64,000 bases of DNA, taken from positions 53,613,200-53,677,199 of the forward strand of contig OY744531.1 of assembly GCA_963556195.1 (NCBI GenBank). The letters are read 5' to 3'. The notes under the pieces are model-generated. The model saw only the letters and a list, made by a program, of their open reading frames with translations. It searched no databases and was not told the origin of the DNA. Of this stretch, positions 32,835 through 45,429 are shown in pieces (the first letter of the stretch is position 1; the number at the start of each line of letters is the position of its first letter). The translations under genes and the position numbers were made by a program. The DNA is from Sepiola atlantica (taxonomy: Eukaryota > Mollusca > Cephalopoda > Sepiida > Sepiolidae).

Positions 32835-33140
32835 ATTTAGTATTAGCAGACGAGTCCGATCAGGAAATTGTGACTCTCCATTGAGTCAACTGTGGAAAGG
32901 AGTGCGACCTTCTGGAGACTAGATAAGGAAGTGATCCTTTCCGGTTGGGTCTACTGAAAGAAGTGATATTATATATCAGCGAACTGATTGGGTCTACTTG
33001 GAGAGGGATCTAGTGTTACGGAGACTCGATCGAGAAGTGATCGCTACGGATTGTTTCTACTGAAAAAAGAGCTAAGATTTTAAAGAAATCCGATCTGAAA
33101 GCAATTGCTCCAGAGTGGATCTACCGAACGCGGGGATATG
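32835..33140. repeat. degenerate tandem repeat of about 65 bp
   Basis: Phrases like GAGACTAGATAAGGAAGTGATC, GAGACTCGATCGAGAAGTG and a closing GGGTCTACTGAAA recur several times. Spacing varies (about 33 to 97 bases). GACGAGTCCGATCAGGAAA at the left end looks superficially like a hammerhead half. Confidence 0.6.
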
Positions 33141-33149
33141 ATGTTCCGG

Positions 33150-33535
33150 AGACACGAACCCTTCGATGTATGTAGTCGCAACATCAGTGTTCTCTTCACT
33201 TAATAATGGATACTATTTAATTACTGCTACATTTTGATCACAAAACATTTTTAAACAATGAGAAACCTTTAGTCGCTCAACAGGGTTTGGGTAAACTGCC
33301 ACATCAGTTAGTTTTGATAATTTAACAGACTGCGTTTTTCATGTTCATAAAGACCTTTTACAACTTCCCATTTTTCTAACATCAGGGTGTTCACACTTAA
33401 TCGTCTAAAATGTAGAATCTCATTTTTTCGGCGTGACTGGATGATTTATCGTTGAGTGTTTATCTACAATGATACCGAAAATGTCACGTTTTATTTATTT
33501 AAATAAAATAAAATAAAGGGGATAATTAGGACAAA
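33150..33535. other. no recognisable feature
   Basis: Nothing recognised. Confidence 0.45.
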
Positions 33536-33539
33536 CTAC

Positions 33540-34500
33540 ATTAAAACTAAAATAGATGCAACCTATGAAAACAGTAAATGCAGACTGTGTGGATAAACAG
33601 ACGAAACAGTAAATAACATAATATGTGAATACAGCAAACTAGCCTAAAAAGAATACAAGAACAGACATGACTGTTGTGGGAAAGCAGTACACTGGGAACT
33701 ATGCAAACGATTGCATTTCGAAGACGCAGACAAATGGTACAAACATCAACCAGAGACAGTACTGGAAAACACAAAATCCTCTGGGATATGCAGGTGCAAA
33801 CAGATAAACTCATACAAGAAAGGAGACCGGATGCCATAATAATCGACAGGAAGGAAAACCCTGCAAAATCGTAGATTTTGGTGCACCAGCAGACCACAGG
33901 GTGAAGATCAAGGAGACAGAAAAACGGAGCAAATACACGAAACTCGGCAGATAATTTAAAAGGATATGCAGTACGAAGAAAGTCAATATAATACCCATAA
34001 TCGTAGGAGCACTAGGAACGATCCTGAAAACCCAGAAAAAAGACTGGGAGAAATTGGAATCAAAAAGAAGACTGAGACCATACAACAGACGTCAATGAGG
34101 AAAATACCTGAAATGTTATAGAAAATCCTGGAATGCAGAAACAACCTCAGATAAGCTACGAATGCTAACCAGCCACATGGAAGTTGCAATAGGAAGAAAA
34201 CAAAACCACAGAATGAACACCACTACATGAAACCAAGGAACAGAAAATGCAAAATATTACATAAACTACCAACCCACCTCCCCAAAAAGTGATGGAACCA
34301 GCCTCGGCTGATATCACACAAAATACTAGTTACGGGTCAAGGACGATGGAAAGACCGATGAGGAGAGCACTAACCAGACCTCCACTGGAAGAGTGCGGAG
34401 AAGACTGGGACCTTGGGGTGCTTATTACCATCCAAATCCCAGAGTAGAGCAAATATTAATGCAAGCGAGAAATCGATGGTAAGCGTCTTTTGCAATCGGT
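33540..34500 (+). pseudogene. LINE C-terminus with zinc knuckle and restriction-like endonuclease
   Basis: Plus strand: CRLCG, a stop, TDETVNNIICE (a broken CCHC knuckle), KEYKNRHDCCGKAVHWELCK, DADKWYKHQPETVLEN, ILWDMQVQTDKLIQERRPDA, then IIIDRKENPCKIVDFGAPAD after a frameshift, a PD...K-type nuclease segment. It ends VNIIPIIVGALGTILKTQKK. These are C-terminal modules of non-LTR elements that use a restriction-like endonuclease. A 3' UTR follows, and the element ends in (GAA)n at 34509. Several nonsense and frameshift changes; 5' truncated. Confidence 0.78.
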
Positions 34501-34508
34501 ATCGAAAG

Positions 34509-34567
34509 AAGAAGAAGAAGAAGAAGAAGAAGAAGAAGAAGAAGAAGAAGAAGAAGAAGAAGAAGAA
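34509..34567. repeat. (GAA)n, 3' tail of the LINE
   Basis: A pure GAA array of about 19 units sits exactly at the LINE's 3' end and may have grown from its tail. Confidence 0.93.
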
Positions 34568-34569
34568 AT

Positions 34570-36505
34570 AAACTATTTCCTTAGTAATAATTTGAATTTA
34601 TACCGCGTCGGGAGTATTGAGTATAATTTTTTTTAACCAACAATTTTGCCAAATAAATGTATTCTTCATTTCATTTGGTCACTGTAAGAAGAGACTTTCT
34701 ATGAAATGAAAAAAAAACATTTAAGAATATTTTAAACTTAATTTACAAGAAACCCTGACATTATTATTATTAATTATCCCCATTCATTTTATTTGCTAAA
34801 AAGAATAGAACATGAATTTTTATTTCAACAGTACGTTTAAACATCTTCATTTTTGCTTTTAAAAATCGTTAAAACCGGTGTCTTTGTGTAAAAAGAATGT
34901 TCAAAGTTTATTTTTATGTAATTTTTTATAAAATATTTTTAGACAACAAAAGCACAAAAGCAATGGCCACCAGTGATTAAAACATTTAATTAAAGTTCAA
35001 TATTTAAGACTTTAAAAAGTAAATTAAAATGTTATGTTATTACAATAATTAAGAGCAACAGTCAATTTTATTCTGATTTTTGGCGAATACCAAATTAAAT
35101 CAGCGAGAAAATCCAACGCCCCCTATAGTACAATTGAACCCTCTTAAATGTTGACAGTGTATTTTAAAGAACAGTTGTAAAATTATTAAAAAACATTTTA
35201 TAGATTTAAATTCTAACATTAACTTTGTGATAATAAATAACATCATTAATGAATTACATTTTCATTGTCATTATTATTGCAGTTGAATGTAATTGTTTAC
35301 AATTACATTCAGGGCTTTTTTTTGTTTTTGTTTTTTACGAAAGAAAGTCAACAAATAACTTTCTTTAAAAAAAGCACTGATATAAAATTCTAATTGAATT
35401 TTTAAAATGTTTCTTATTTCTTTTACCCAAAATATTTTAAAGGTTTTTAAATTGTATTGCACACAAAAAAGCTTTGAGCATTCTTTTTACAAAGCAAAGG
35501 CAGAAACAATTTTTTTACGGAATTTAACGAATTTAAAATCATAAATGAAGAAGTTAAAACAAAGGTTGCTATTTCTTTAATAACAAAAATGCCGTCATTT
35601 TCTTTTAGTAGATGTGTCCGAATTTGACAGAAAAGCTCAATTTAATATACTTATATGTATATAATGTCCGGACAAAAAATGCCGGTTAAAGAAAATATTC
35701 ATTTTATCCAACATTTAGGTGAATATCAAGCAAAATTGAACAGTCCATATTTTACAATAAGACTGATATTCGCTATTAAAAAGTACACCTTTTGAAAAAC
35801 CCACCTCCTGATGGAAAACACAAATTATTTTTCTAATAAAGATATTCATTAATAGGAAGAATTTTTTGTGGTAAACTACTTAAATATTCGAAGATGTTTA
35901 TTATACTTTTTACACCAAAAATATAATATTACAAACTAATATAATTAACATTTATACTTACCTCAGTTATGTTAAATAGCAGAATTACGATGGTAAAAAG
36001 TCAGCAAATATTTTTTTTTAATATTCAATATCTAGCCATTTTAGCGTTGACTACGACTGACAGAATGCCAAAAGTAAATACTCACACCCTGTCAGAGGAT
36101 ACATGATTACGTTATACAGGTCTACAATAAGGATCGCTTTGGAAAACACTTCAGGAGAGCGTAGACCCTGTCAGCTGAGGAATTCATGACAAAGCTGTGT
36201 GGTGAATACGCTGTGGTGCCCAGACATGAGGATATGGCATAACCACTAGCAGATATGTCCTCTTTAGCCTTTGTTTAAGTAGACATTGAAGGAAAGAAAA
36301 CTTCAGACTGCGGTTGAAGTAATTACTGGTCATAGGGCTGTTTGTGTGTCACCGGGTTCATAGTTATCGATACTCAAGCGTTGGTCAATATAATCCTTTT
36401 ACTGTGTTAGTACTTTTTGAGTATGTAATCTTTATGTAATTGGTTTACATTAATATCACTTCGATACGCAAAAAAGTGGTCATACTCGAACTTGAATAGT
36501 CAGCC
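34570..36505. other. no gene recognised; one small palindrome
   Basis: 35286-35311 holds TGAATGTAATTG and its complement around four bases. The rest is AT-rich, with no recognisable family. Confidence 0.45.
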
Positions 36506-37101
36506 GATATATATATATATATATGTAAACTGGCGTCGTCGAAAGTTGTAGTTGTACACTGAACTAATTGTTATTGTCGTTATCGAACCGAGGGAATATA
36601 TATTTATCTTTAGTTCCACATTCAATATTAATACATTAGCCGCCTTTTATATTTATCCTTAACTTGATTTAATTCTCGCATTTTGTCTCTTTCAACATCA
36701 TACAAGGTATAGATCATCGAGTATTAACACAAACTCATAAGAATTCAACAGGTTATGGGCCCAGTATGCTGATTTTACATCCTCTAAAAGCTCGGATATT
36801 TGGACATACCTAGTCTGTGAGAAAGCCATTAAAGCTGTTACAAGAAAAATGAAGTCAAATGTGTATTACTAAACTGCGAACCAAAGTAATTGTTATATTG
36901 ATAAGTTCGCTACATTGAATATAAAGAAAAGGGAAGCGTTTAAGAGAGGAGAAAGATAATGATGAATCTTTGTCGACATAGATTCGAAATTAAATGCCTG
37001 AAGCTGCCAATAAGAGCATTACTTATTAATAGGCTGAGCCTAAGAAAGTAAATAAAATAATCTTAATTGAACAAAAAATTTAAAAAACTACGGAGAAGTA
37101 G

Positions 37102-37106
<5 letters not shown>

Positions 37107-37165
<59 letters not shown>

Positions 37166-37465
37166 GTAAATATATATGCATATATAATAAATATATATAT
37201 ATATAAATATGTATGCGTACATATATGTGTATATACATGCATGTATATATATATACATATATATATATGCGTGTATAAATATACATGTGTAGATATACCA
37301 TTATATACATATATATGAATGTTTGTATACATTTGTGTATACGTATATGTATATATGCATATATACGTTTATATATATATACTTACGTATATATATATAT
37401 ATATGTGTGTATATATATATATATGGATAATTGTTATGTACGTATAAAATTAATAAATATATATA
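37107..37465. repeat. (TA)n array with degenerate TA/TG/CA tail
   Basis: Pure TA to 37162, then about 300 bases of imperfect TATATGTATACATA-type sequence, an old microsatellite decaying away from a young core. Confidence 0.93.
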
Positions 37466-37605
37466 TATATTAACGAAAAATACGCTCTATAATTTTATGG
37501 GCGACGAATAGTGAAATCTTCTGCATTAATGTGTATCACTTAGGAAGTGAACGACATAAAGACTCGCTGAACGCTACCATCACCAATAAAAAACAATTAC
37601 ATAAT

Positions 37606-37709
37606 ATATATATATATATATAATTATTTTCATAATCAGACAGGTATTTGACTTTCATTATGGTGTGTATGGCCTGCGATGCTGTCTGATTTTGGAAATA
37701 ATTATATAC
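37606..37709. repeat. hairpin next to short (TA)n
   Basis: TATAATTATTTTCATAATC plus AGACAG (37620-37645) pairs with CTGTCTGATTTTGGAAATAATTATA-type sequence (37681-37706), loop about 36 bases. Confidence 0.8.
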
Positions 37710-37739
37710 ATCCTCTTACATTCAAAATATTATCGCTCT

Positions 37740-37793
37740 TTCGCTCTCCCCCTTCTCTCTCTCTCTCTTTCTCTCTCTGTATCTCTCTTTCTC

Positions 37794-37854
<61 letters not shown>
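37740..37854. repeat. (CT)n followed by (TA)n
   Basis: Imperfect CTCT to 37795, TA to 37854, directly left of the hAT-like element's target duplication. Confidence 0.95.
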
Positions 37855-37857
<3 letters not shown>

Positions 37858-38820
37858 AATGTATAGTAGGGCAGGTCGATTTTCCACTTTTTTTAGAAAA
37901 TCCACGCTGCTACGGTGGCGAAAGCTGGGGTTTGGTGTTGTGAGAACTGATACCAAAAATTAGATTCCTAACTTTAAAACTTAACTGAGCATTTAGTTTT
38001 AAAGATCGGGTACGAAAATGTTCAGAAATACCTAATTTCCGCAGGATTTTGCTGACAAATTGACTTCAAAATTTTACTATTTCACTAATAAATCCAGATA
38101 AAATTGATATTTTTTGTTAGATACAATGAATAGAAAATATATTCAAACCAGAATTCTAAGTATGAATCACCACTAGTAAAATATGTCATTTTTTAACTGT
38201 ATTCAATAAATGAGAACTGTAGAAATTGTACATAATTACAAAAAAGGCTAATCACTTTTATATTTTTGGTCATAATTACTTTTAAAAATATATAAATAAA
38301 AGTGTATTATACAATAATACTACTGGCAACAGATTATAGGAACAAATGTTTTAAATTTGAATTGTTCATTGAACAATGTGCTAAAACCTACTGCACCATA
38401 TAAAATTATGGGTAAGCTTACAGTGTAGTCCTCAGGCCATAACTTCTAAATAAAAAAATAAAACAACGCTTACCTTATATAAAAACGCATCAGAATAAAA
38501 TTCTCTACAAACCTGCATAATTTAAGCATGTGAAAACCGAATTTAATTTCATACATTTTTGTCTTTCACCTGAAGTGTAAACGATTTTGAAAATACTACC
38601 ATATTGGAGTGAGACTGTCACGAAATGTCGCGCCATGTTCTTGTTTTAACTGCTGACTCTTTTCTAGCTATGATAAATAATAATTAGTTTTGATACCGTT
38701 AATTTCGCTTTTTAAAGTATGCGATTCGATATATTTATTTAAATTTGTTTTGCATTGAAGTTATTTTTGTTTTAGCTTATGTAATTTTTGTTGTGAGGAC
38801 AATACTGTAAGTTTACCAAA

Positions 38821-40674
38821 TTATGTTATAATAGAACTAAATTGTTCCCTGTAGGTTCCCTTCGAAGTAAATGAAGGTCTTATTTGGTGACACAATGTTT
38901 TGGTTATAATGTGCTTGTGCCTTGCTTCTTGCTGCTGGTCACCACTTAAATCATTCATTACCTCTGCAGTAAGATATAAATTATACAGAGGACCACTAAT
39001 ACTATGAAATGCTACCTGGGGCAAATCCTGGTAATTAGTTCCACAAAGTTTCCCTAAAGGACCAGTGAAAGTGGTAGGGCTTCTTGTAGTTCCATCAATT
39101 AATTTAAAGATGGCTCTAAATGGCAGTTCATTTTGATGAAGTGAACAGCCAATGGTATGTAACTTTCTTTTAAGTTTTTTCTCCAAAGCTGTAACCATCC
39201 CGGTTTCACAACCAGTGTTTGTACTGGTATTGCCCACCAGAATTGTCTTAATGGTATTTACACTGTTGTACTCTTCTAGAACAGCAGCAACATCCTCTGC
39301 TAGAAGAACACTAGTTGCACCAATGTTGGGTATCACTCTATGAGCGAGATATTTACTTGCAGTTCCTATCTCTCTGGTAAATGTTAAGTGGCGCTCTGGT
39401 CCCTTGCTTTTCTTAATCATTTTTTCACCATTTTCCCCTGTAACTTCCTTGTAATATAAAGTGTCCTTATCAACTCTGCAATCAACTCCAATGCATATAA
39501 GATGTTCATATTCCTGGACATGTTTTTGATGGCTGGTTACTTTCACTCTTGCATTTTCTCTATCTATTTTTGATTTATCTATAATAATGTCTTTTAAATC
39601 AATGGTTGGATGAAGAAGGCCCATGTGTTGTAAGTCTAATAGAAAGGCATTAACAAGGCTAGCCCCAAGGTTAGAAGATATATCACCTATAATCAGTTCC
39701 ATAGAATATCTTGGGACTTTTAAAAGACTGTAAGGTCCCTTGGACTGTCTCCCTGACTCAAAACTGTGATCGGTTGTTTCTTCACTGGAAGATGTCTGTG
39801 AAAAGATTTCTGATGTAGAGGAAGCAACATGTGAAGAATCTTGTTGCTGTCTTTCAATGTGCCTGTCTAATCTATCTGTTTCAGCTGAATCTTTTTTGTA
39901 TTTTTTGACAGCATTTTTGTCAATAGGTCACAGTTGGAAACTGCCTTTTGGTCCTGTTTTCTCTCTCTGATCTTTTAAATATTCTCTCTCTTCAATGGGA
40001 ACCTGAAATGTCAAAATGTTTATGTGTTTAATAACATATCTAGCATACATGATAGATATTAAGGAAAATATCACAATATTATTTACTAGAAAAAGAAAGA
40101 TTATCAGAAGTTAATTCATATTTTCCAATTAATTTCAATATTGAAAATTGGGACATTAATTAGTTCAATTTAAAAAATTCAAACAACAATAGAATTAATA
40201 TTACCTTCTTGTTAGGAGGACAAGTGCATACGATATGCCTTGTTTGGCAATTTTCTGTATTGCACTTTACAGCAAAGTCATCACATCTTAAGACAGGCAG
40301 TTTGCAGCAACATGAAGAAATATCAAATAATGTATCCAGCTGTTCCTTAATTATTTTTACTTTGGGTGCAGTAAGAGTTTTCCTGTTAATCAGTTTGGCC
40401 CTCTTGAAGCAAAATACACCCTCTGCCCTATATAATATTCCCTTAACAAAGGCAATTGTGGGTTCACTGCTTGCCAAATATTATTTCCTTTGCGATCAAT
40501 TTGGAAATATCATTATTTGAAAAGTGGGGATAGGTATTTTCAAGGAAATAACTAAACTGGATAACTTGTCATAAAGTTGGGTTCCGTTTTATCCAAAGGA
40601 CAAGGTGGACCAGCAAATCTTTTGGAACTCTTACTGCGAGTTAAAACAGAACGTCCTTTTACAGACATTTTTAT
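38821..40674 (-). pseudogene. hAT-like transposase-type gene, two coding exons, broken
   Basis: Exon 40674-40205 opens after a TTTTTTTTTTCAG acceptor with ATG at 40668 and SVKGRSVLTRSKSSKRFAG. It shifts frame twice and ends in a Cys-rich segment, FDISSCCCKL...CDD...CNTENCQTRHIVCTCPP. The donor is AAG/GTAATA, the intron 40204-40003, the acceptor TTTCAG. Exon 40002-38821 reads PIEEREYLKDQREK, a TGA at 39930-39928 where the family context suggests Gly, then 293 codons from 39702. Motifs: IGVDCRVDKD, LVGNTSTNTG (Asn where relatives have Asp), IGCSLHQNELPFR (CX2H as in hAT). It ends early at 38821. This is an uncharacterised, transposase-like family common in invertebrates; the RNase H-fold role is inferred. 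Confidence 0.75.
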
Positions 40675-40864
40675 CTGAAAAAAAAAGAAAATAAATGAAT
40701 AAGTCTAAAACAGTTTGATTTATATCTTCTAGTTTCATATTTTAAAAAATGGCTGACAATTATGGTAAGGAGTTTTGGTTAGCTTTAGTGATAGTCTGTT
40801 GGAGTTCGGGTTAGGCTGCATCTAAAAGTGTGGCTTAAAATGACAGGACTATTTAAACAGACTC

Positions 40865-40985
40865 AATACTGTTTGAGTTATGATAAAATCCTTATTTTTT
40901 TACCCAATAATTTAGATTTTAGAGTGGGGGATCACTTTCCCAAATACATTTAATGTAAAATGATCACACAATTCATGACAACTAC
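40865..40985. repeat. dispersed repeat fragment (family at 20, 49.5, 50.8 kb)
   Basis: TTTAGAGTGGGGGATCACTT and TTTAATGTAAAATGATCACA match the order in 49430-49580 and 50730-50870 and in the arms of the 19.66-20.89-kb foldback. It lies in the first intron of the hAT-like gene. Confidence 0.55.
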
Positions 40986-41250
40986 ACTAAAAATAAAAAT
41001 ACTCTAAAATCTAAAATATTGCGTTAAAAAAAAAAACGGATTACTCTAGCGACATAATCGGTAATTTTACACAGAAAAAAAATGGTCCGTAAAATAGAAA
41101 AATAAATGATGGGTAATAACTTTAAATGCACTAAAAATTAGTTTTTTCTAATACAAAACTGAAACATTATGGTATTTTAATACAAACTTCATTGATAAAA
41201 TTTAATTTGAAACACGAAAAAAAAAAATAGAACGAAAATAAATTACTTAC

Positions 41251-41340
41251 CTAAAACTGGAAATCTTTCTTCGACGGAGAAAAACAAACGCGTTTGAAAC
41301 GCCAGATACACTTAAAATATAAAATTATGTAGATTAAACA
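41251..41340 (-). other. probable 5' non-coding exon of the transposase-like gene
   Basis: A strong donor TTTTAG/GTAAGTAATT lies at 41251/41250 on the minus strand, 576 bases before the acceptor of the first coding exon. The left boundary is a guess; the promoter would lie between here and 42084. Confidence 0.4.
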
Positions 41341-42435
41341 AGCTTTTTTTCTTTCTATGTCAAATAATTAAGTTTCTTACATAAAAATACAAAATTACTA
41401 ATTATTTTTACAATTAAAATCCAACAGTGGTCAATATTTCATACATTCGATATACAATAACAAACCATGCATTTAAAACGGTGTAAATTTAAATAATACC
41501 CCCAAAAGAAAGTTCCAGCGTCACTATTAATAAAAACATTATATTTATTTTATTTCATCATTAAAATGGAGGCATTTTTCGGTTTAATGGTGTTTTATTG
41601 ATAATTAAAATTAGTCTAATTTGTTTTCTACTGAAAAATCACAAATCGTGAATTCCACGAGAGACAAAAAATGAAGCAATCTTTTATCGGTCACTTACGT
41701 AAATAGTAAAATACTGTGTTTACTAAACACTGTATATTTAATCTCAATTTTGCCTTTACAAGTGAATATTTTTCATTATTTATGATCCTTATTTATTTTT
41801 ATTTGATTTATTGAGAATAATGTAAATAATTTAGTTGACAAAATCTTTATTAAATGATATTTACAAATGTTTATTTCTCCAACGGTACGGAATGTTTTTA
41901 CGGCGGGAAATATTTCACTGATCACCGCAAACACATGCGAAAACGCTAATTTCCAACCTTTAAAGTGGTTTCCTCAATTAACGGTAACGATTTGGGAAAA
42001 AATATTTTGTATCGTTATTTACCATGCCAAACCCCAACTATCATTGGCATCGCATCATCATGATTCCAAAATCGACCTGCCCTAATGTATAGCTGTACGA
42101 TTTTATAGATAAATATATACATAAATGTATATACGGATATGTAGCAAAATATGTGTATATATGATTAAACATATATAAATATATACGTAATAGTTAAACT
42201 GATAAAACAAGAAATACTATCCATTCATGAACGTAAATATGGATCTAGTAAAGATTTGTACAGATTAAATTCTTATTCAGAGTAGAAAAAACGAAAATGT
42301 CTTGTAATTTACCAAAACGTCTATCTTGTTCAAAAGGTTGTTGCAAATTTACTAAAAAATCGTTGCAAAATTTATTAAGAATTTGTTGACAAATATACTA
42401 AAAGAATTTTCAATTCTTACTTGAAAATTATGTGT

Positions 42436-42437
<2 letters not shown>

Positions 42438-42500
<63 letters not shown>
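42438..42500. repeat. (TA)n microsatellite
   Basis: Uninterrupted TA. Confidence 0.97.
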
Positions 42501-42502
<2 letters not shown>

Positions 42503-42509
42503 AGAAAAT

Positions 42510-44060
42510 ACAACAGAAAAAGCATGCGCTGTTTGTATTAAGAGTAACCCTACCGAAATATTATAATTATTTTTCTGTAAATGTATACGTACGTATGTAA
42601 ACATTATAAGAATACCCGTCTCAGGATTGGTTTACTTAATTTCCCAAACAGAACACCACCACTTATATGTCCTCTTACGAAGATTAAAAAGTAGATATGA
42701 TGATACTAAACTTTATATCAATAATCCTTATTCCAATTTTGATTATAAATTATTTCATGATTTTGATTCTAGAAAATCTTTTAATTTCAAGGCTTAAGCT
42801 TATGGGTTCTATAAAAGAATTTTAAATTCAGGGAATTTTGCGTCATTGGTGTGTATTAACTATAGGTGAAATTTAATACATTTAAAATATTTTAATTTCA
42901 AATGGAAAGTCGTGTCCATATTATGCCCCGAGAATCTCTTAAAAATACTATAAAGAAACTGAAATTTGGAGAATATTTATTAATTAATGTGTTATACTTA
43001 TTTTTCAAATTTTACATCATTCGGAAGCAGCTGAATTTTGAAGAATGGCTTCCAACTTATTTGAATAAAACTCAATTAAACTAAATATAGCTCACAATAC
43101 CCGCACCCCTTACACTTAGCAGCTGTTTCCGAAATTAACGATTCTAAGTTTAGGAGTAGATCCTGTTATATAGAAATGTATAAACATATACACATACCTA
43201 ACATTATATAAATAGAGACATTTAAATAGATAAATATATAATAGCAGGACTACCGACCTTGAACCGCACATCACAATTTTGATAATATTCTGTAATTTTC
43301 AAGATTTTCTTTGCATCTTTATTTACTGCATTTATTTTTTTGCATCATCTTCTTACTCTCATCTTGCACTGCTAACAATCCCTTTATTCCCCCCCCCCAC
43401 CTCTTCTTGTTTGATTCGTCCTTTTCCTCCTAACATCTAAAAAGTTTAATGTGCCAAACTGGCAAACAAGCCAGAATCTCAAAATATTTATATTGTACAA
43501 AACATTGTGTGTCTGTCTTTCTGTCTTCGTTTATTTCTGTCTGTTTATCTGTGAAGGGATGCAATTGAAAACACAGCCCTATACTACGACCAAACAACGT
43601 TTTTCGAAAATCCAATGATAGTATTATTTTTTTCACAAAATTCTCATTTACTATTATTTATAAACCAAGAATTTTTTAAATATAGCAGTTAAGAAATGAG
43701 AATAAAAATGGTCATAGGGGGCTCGGGGCTAGGAGAAGTTGTTCACATGAGTAAATATAGATATGAGTTGCCTAATACATGAACTTACTTGCGTATGATT
43801 GGCAAGGTTTAGTGGCCATACTTGTAGATATCTAATTCGCTAATTTAATCAAGTGATATAGAATGGATTCGCAGTGTACTATAAGTTGCAGTTTAAACTT
43901 TGTAACGATAAAAGAAATGTCCTGATAGTGAGGGCGCTCAAACACCTGTGTGGATAGTTCAGACAGAAACAACTCGTTCTAAAGGAAAATTGATCCATAT
44001 AATTTAGTTACCTGAGATACAATGTAATTAAAATCTTTGTCGTCGTCCTTCTTCGTGTAT
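42510..44060. other. no recognisable feature
   Basis: AT-rich; a C8 run at 43389; short unrecognised frames. Confidence 0.45.
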
Positions 44061-44094
44061 GGATCCGCCGACCCGAGAGAAAGGCATAATCACA

Positions 44095-44190
44095 TTGACA
44101 CACTTGTTTTGTTAGATCACAAAAGTTAAGCGACGTTGAGCCTGTTTAGCATCAGATGGGTGACAATTAAGTAATACGAGGCGCTGTGTG
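44095..44190 (+). repeat. 5S rRNA-derived sequence (SINE head or pseudogene)
   Basis: GATCACAAAAGTTAAGC, GACGTTGAGCCTGTTTAGCA, TCAGATGGGTGACAA and ATACGAGGCGCTGTGTG follow the order of 5S rRNA from its internal box A (AAGCTAAGC) through box C (GGATGGGTGAC) to the 3' end (GGTGCTGTA). The 5' third is not recognisable, and no T-run terminator closes it, so this is not a functional gene. 5S-headed SINEs (SINE3) are known in animals; a lone pseudogene is the alternative. Confidence 0.65.
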
Positions 44191-44730
44191 TCCGAAGAGA
44201 ACAAGACAATGCTGTAAAAACTGCAAAAGTGATGTCGTCAAAATTAGATCGCTTGGCCGAGATATACGCGAGACAAGGAATCGCTTGTGAGTTTAAGCTT
44301 CCTTATTGAAGGAGGAAGCGATATTTACTCGATCAGGGTGCACGTCGTACCAGAAGGAGAACACCAATAGATAGATTCGTTTGTTTATTTAACCTCGGCT
44401 TATTAGTACAAAATAAAATCATCTTGGTAAAAGTTTTAATGATTCACGTTCTTTGTATATTTAAATATGTATTCATCTAGATTGCTTTAAGTAGCTATTG
44501 TTAGATTTAACCTATTTCATCTAAAAATAAATATGAAGCATTTTATATAAAAAAGGAAATTATCTCTTTGCACATTGTTATCTCCCTTGCCTCAAAAAGA
44601 TTTTCTTTGTATCTAGACTAGTCGACATTTTGGATTAGGCGTGTCACACAGCAACTCACAATTAATTACAACTTGCCGATTCCATACAATGATGAAGTAA
44701 TTCTTCTCTAGTTCTAAATATATGATAAAC

Positions 44731-44765
44731 TAGCTGGATCTGTTTTCCAGCTTTGCCCGGGTGAA
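44731..44765 (-). mobile_element. possible Helitron 3' end
   Basis: The minus strand reads CCCGGGCAAAGCTGG, a short hairpin region, then CCAGCTAG followed by T. CTAG/T after a GC-rich hairpin is the Helitron 3' signature. I could not locate the 5' TC end. Confidence 0.3.
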
Positions 44766-45341
44766 ATATAAGAGAATAAATTAAAGTTTGTGAACATCCG
44801 ACAGAACGCAAATAGGTCACATCGACCAATTCTAATGTTTAGAATAATTGTCGGTTTGGAATTGTTGAAGGGTGAAAGGAGAAAGAAAGGAATGCATGAA
44901 GGAAGGAGGCGCAGTTGTAGAAGTATTCCTGCCCACCCTATGGTACCGGTATTTCCAAAACACCCGCTCTATCTATGATAATGGGTACTTGTAAAATTTA
45001 AAAGGTCTACAAAGCCCTATTAAATCCAATTCCCCCTGTTATCTTTAAATAGAAATTCGAATTTTTGTGAGGAAAAAAAAAAGAAAAAATGGGTATGCCT
45101 CCTGAGCACTAATGAAACACACCAATATAATTAAGGTGGCGTGCAGAGCACTAATGAACCATGTGTGTCCAAAGAGAAATGGTTATATTCACAATAGTTA
45201 AAGTACTACTTATTACATTGATTTATTTTCAAATCACTAAATAATAACGTTGAAATTTTGAAAAATCCGACCTATAGTCCCCCATTTGATCCCCTCCCAG
45301 TGAGGCAAAAGTTTAACAATGTTTAAAAAGAAATTGTTTGA

Positions 45342-45410
45342 GTCGACTTGGATCGAACTCTAAACCTCTCAACTTTGGATATACGGAGATAACCACTCAG
45401 CTACGAAAGC
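45342..45410 (-). repeat. tRNA-derived SINE head, minus strand
   Basis: The reverse complement gives TCGTAGCTGAGTGG (box A) and, about 45 bases on, GAGTTCGATCC (box B). The acceptor stem does not pair, so a SINE remnant. Confidence 0.6.
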
Positions 45411-45429
45411 AAGTAGAAAATCAATTGGA

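Larger units (their letters stand above)
37859..42092 (-). mobile_element. complete hAT-like DNA transposon with 8-bp TSD
   Basis: The element proper is 37867-42084 (4218 bp). Both ends start TAGGGCAGGTCGATTTT, a 17-bp perfect terminal inverted repeat, with a subterminal GGGGTTTGG repeated at 37927-37935 and inverted at about 42028-42036. ATGTATAG flanks both sides (37859-37866 and 42085-42092), an 8-bp target duplication. The TAGGG start plus 8-bp TSD is the hAT pattern. Inside lies one spliced transposase-like gene on the minus strand. Confidence 0.9.

Noticed and set aside
33547..33897. 116-codon minus-strand frame rich in hydrophobic and Cys residues
   Set aside because: Antisense shadow of the LINE C-terminus read on the plus strand.
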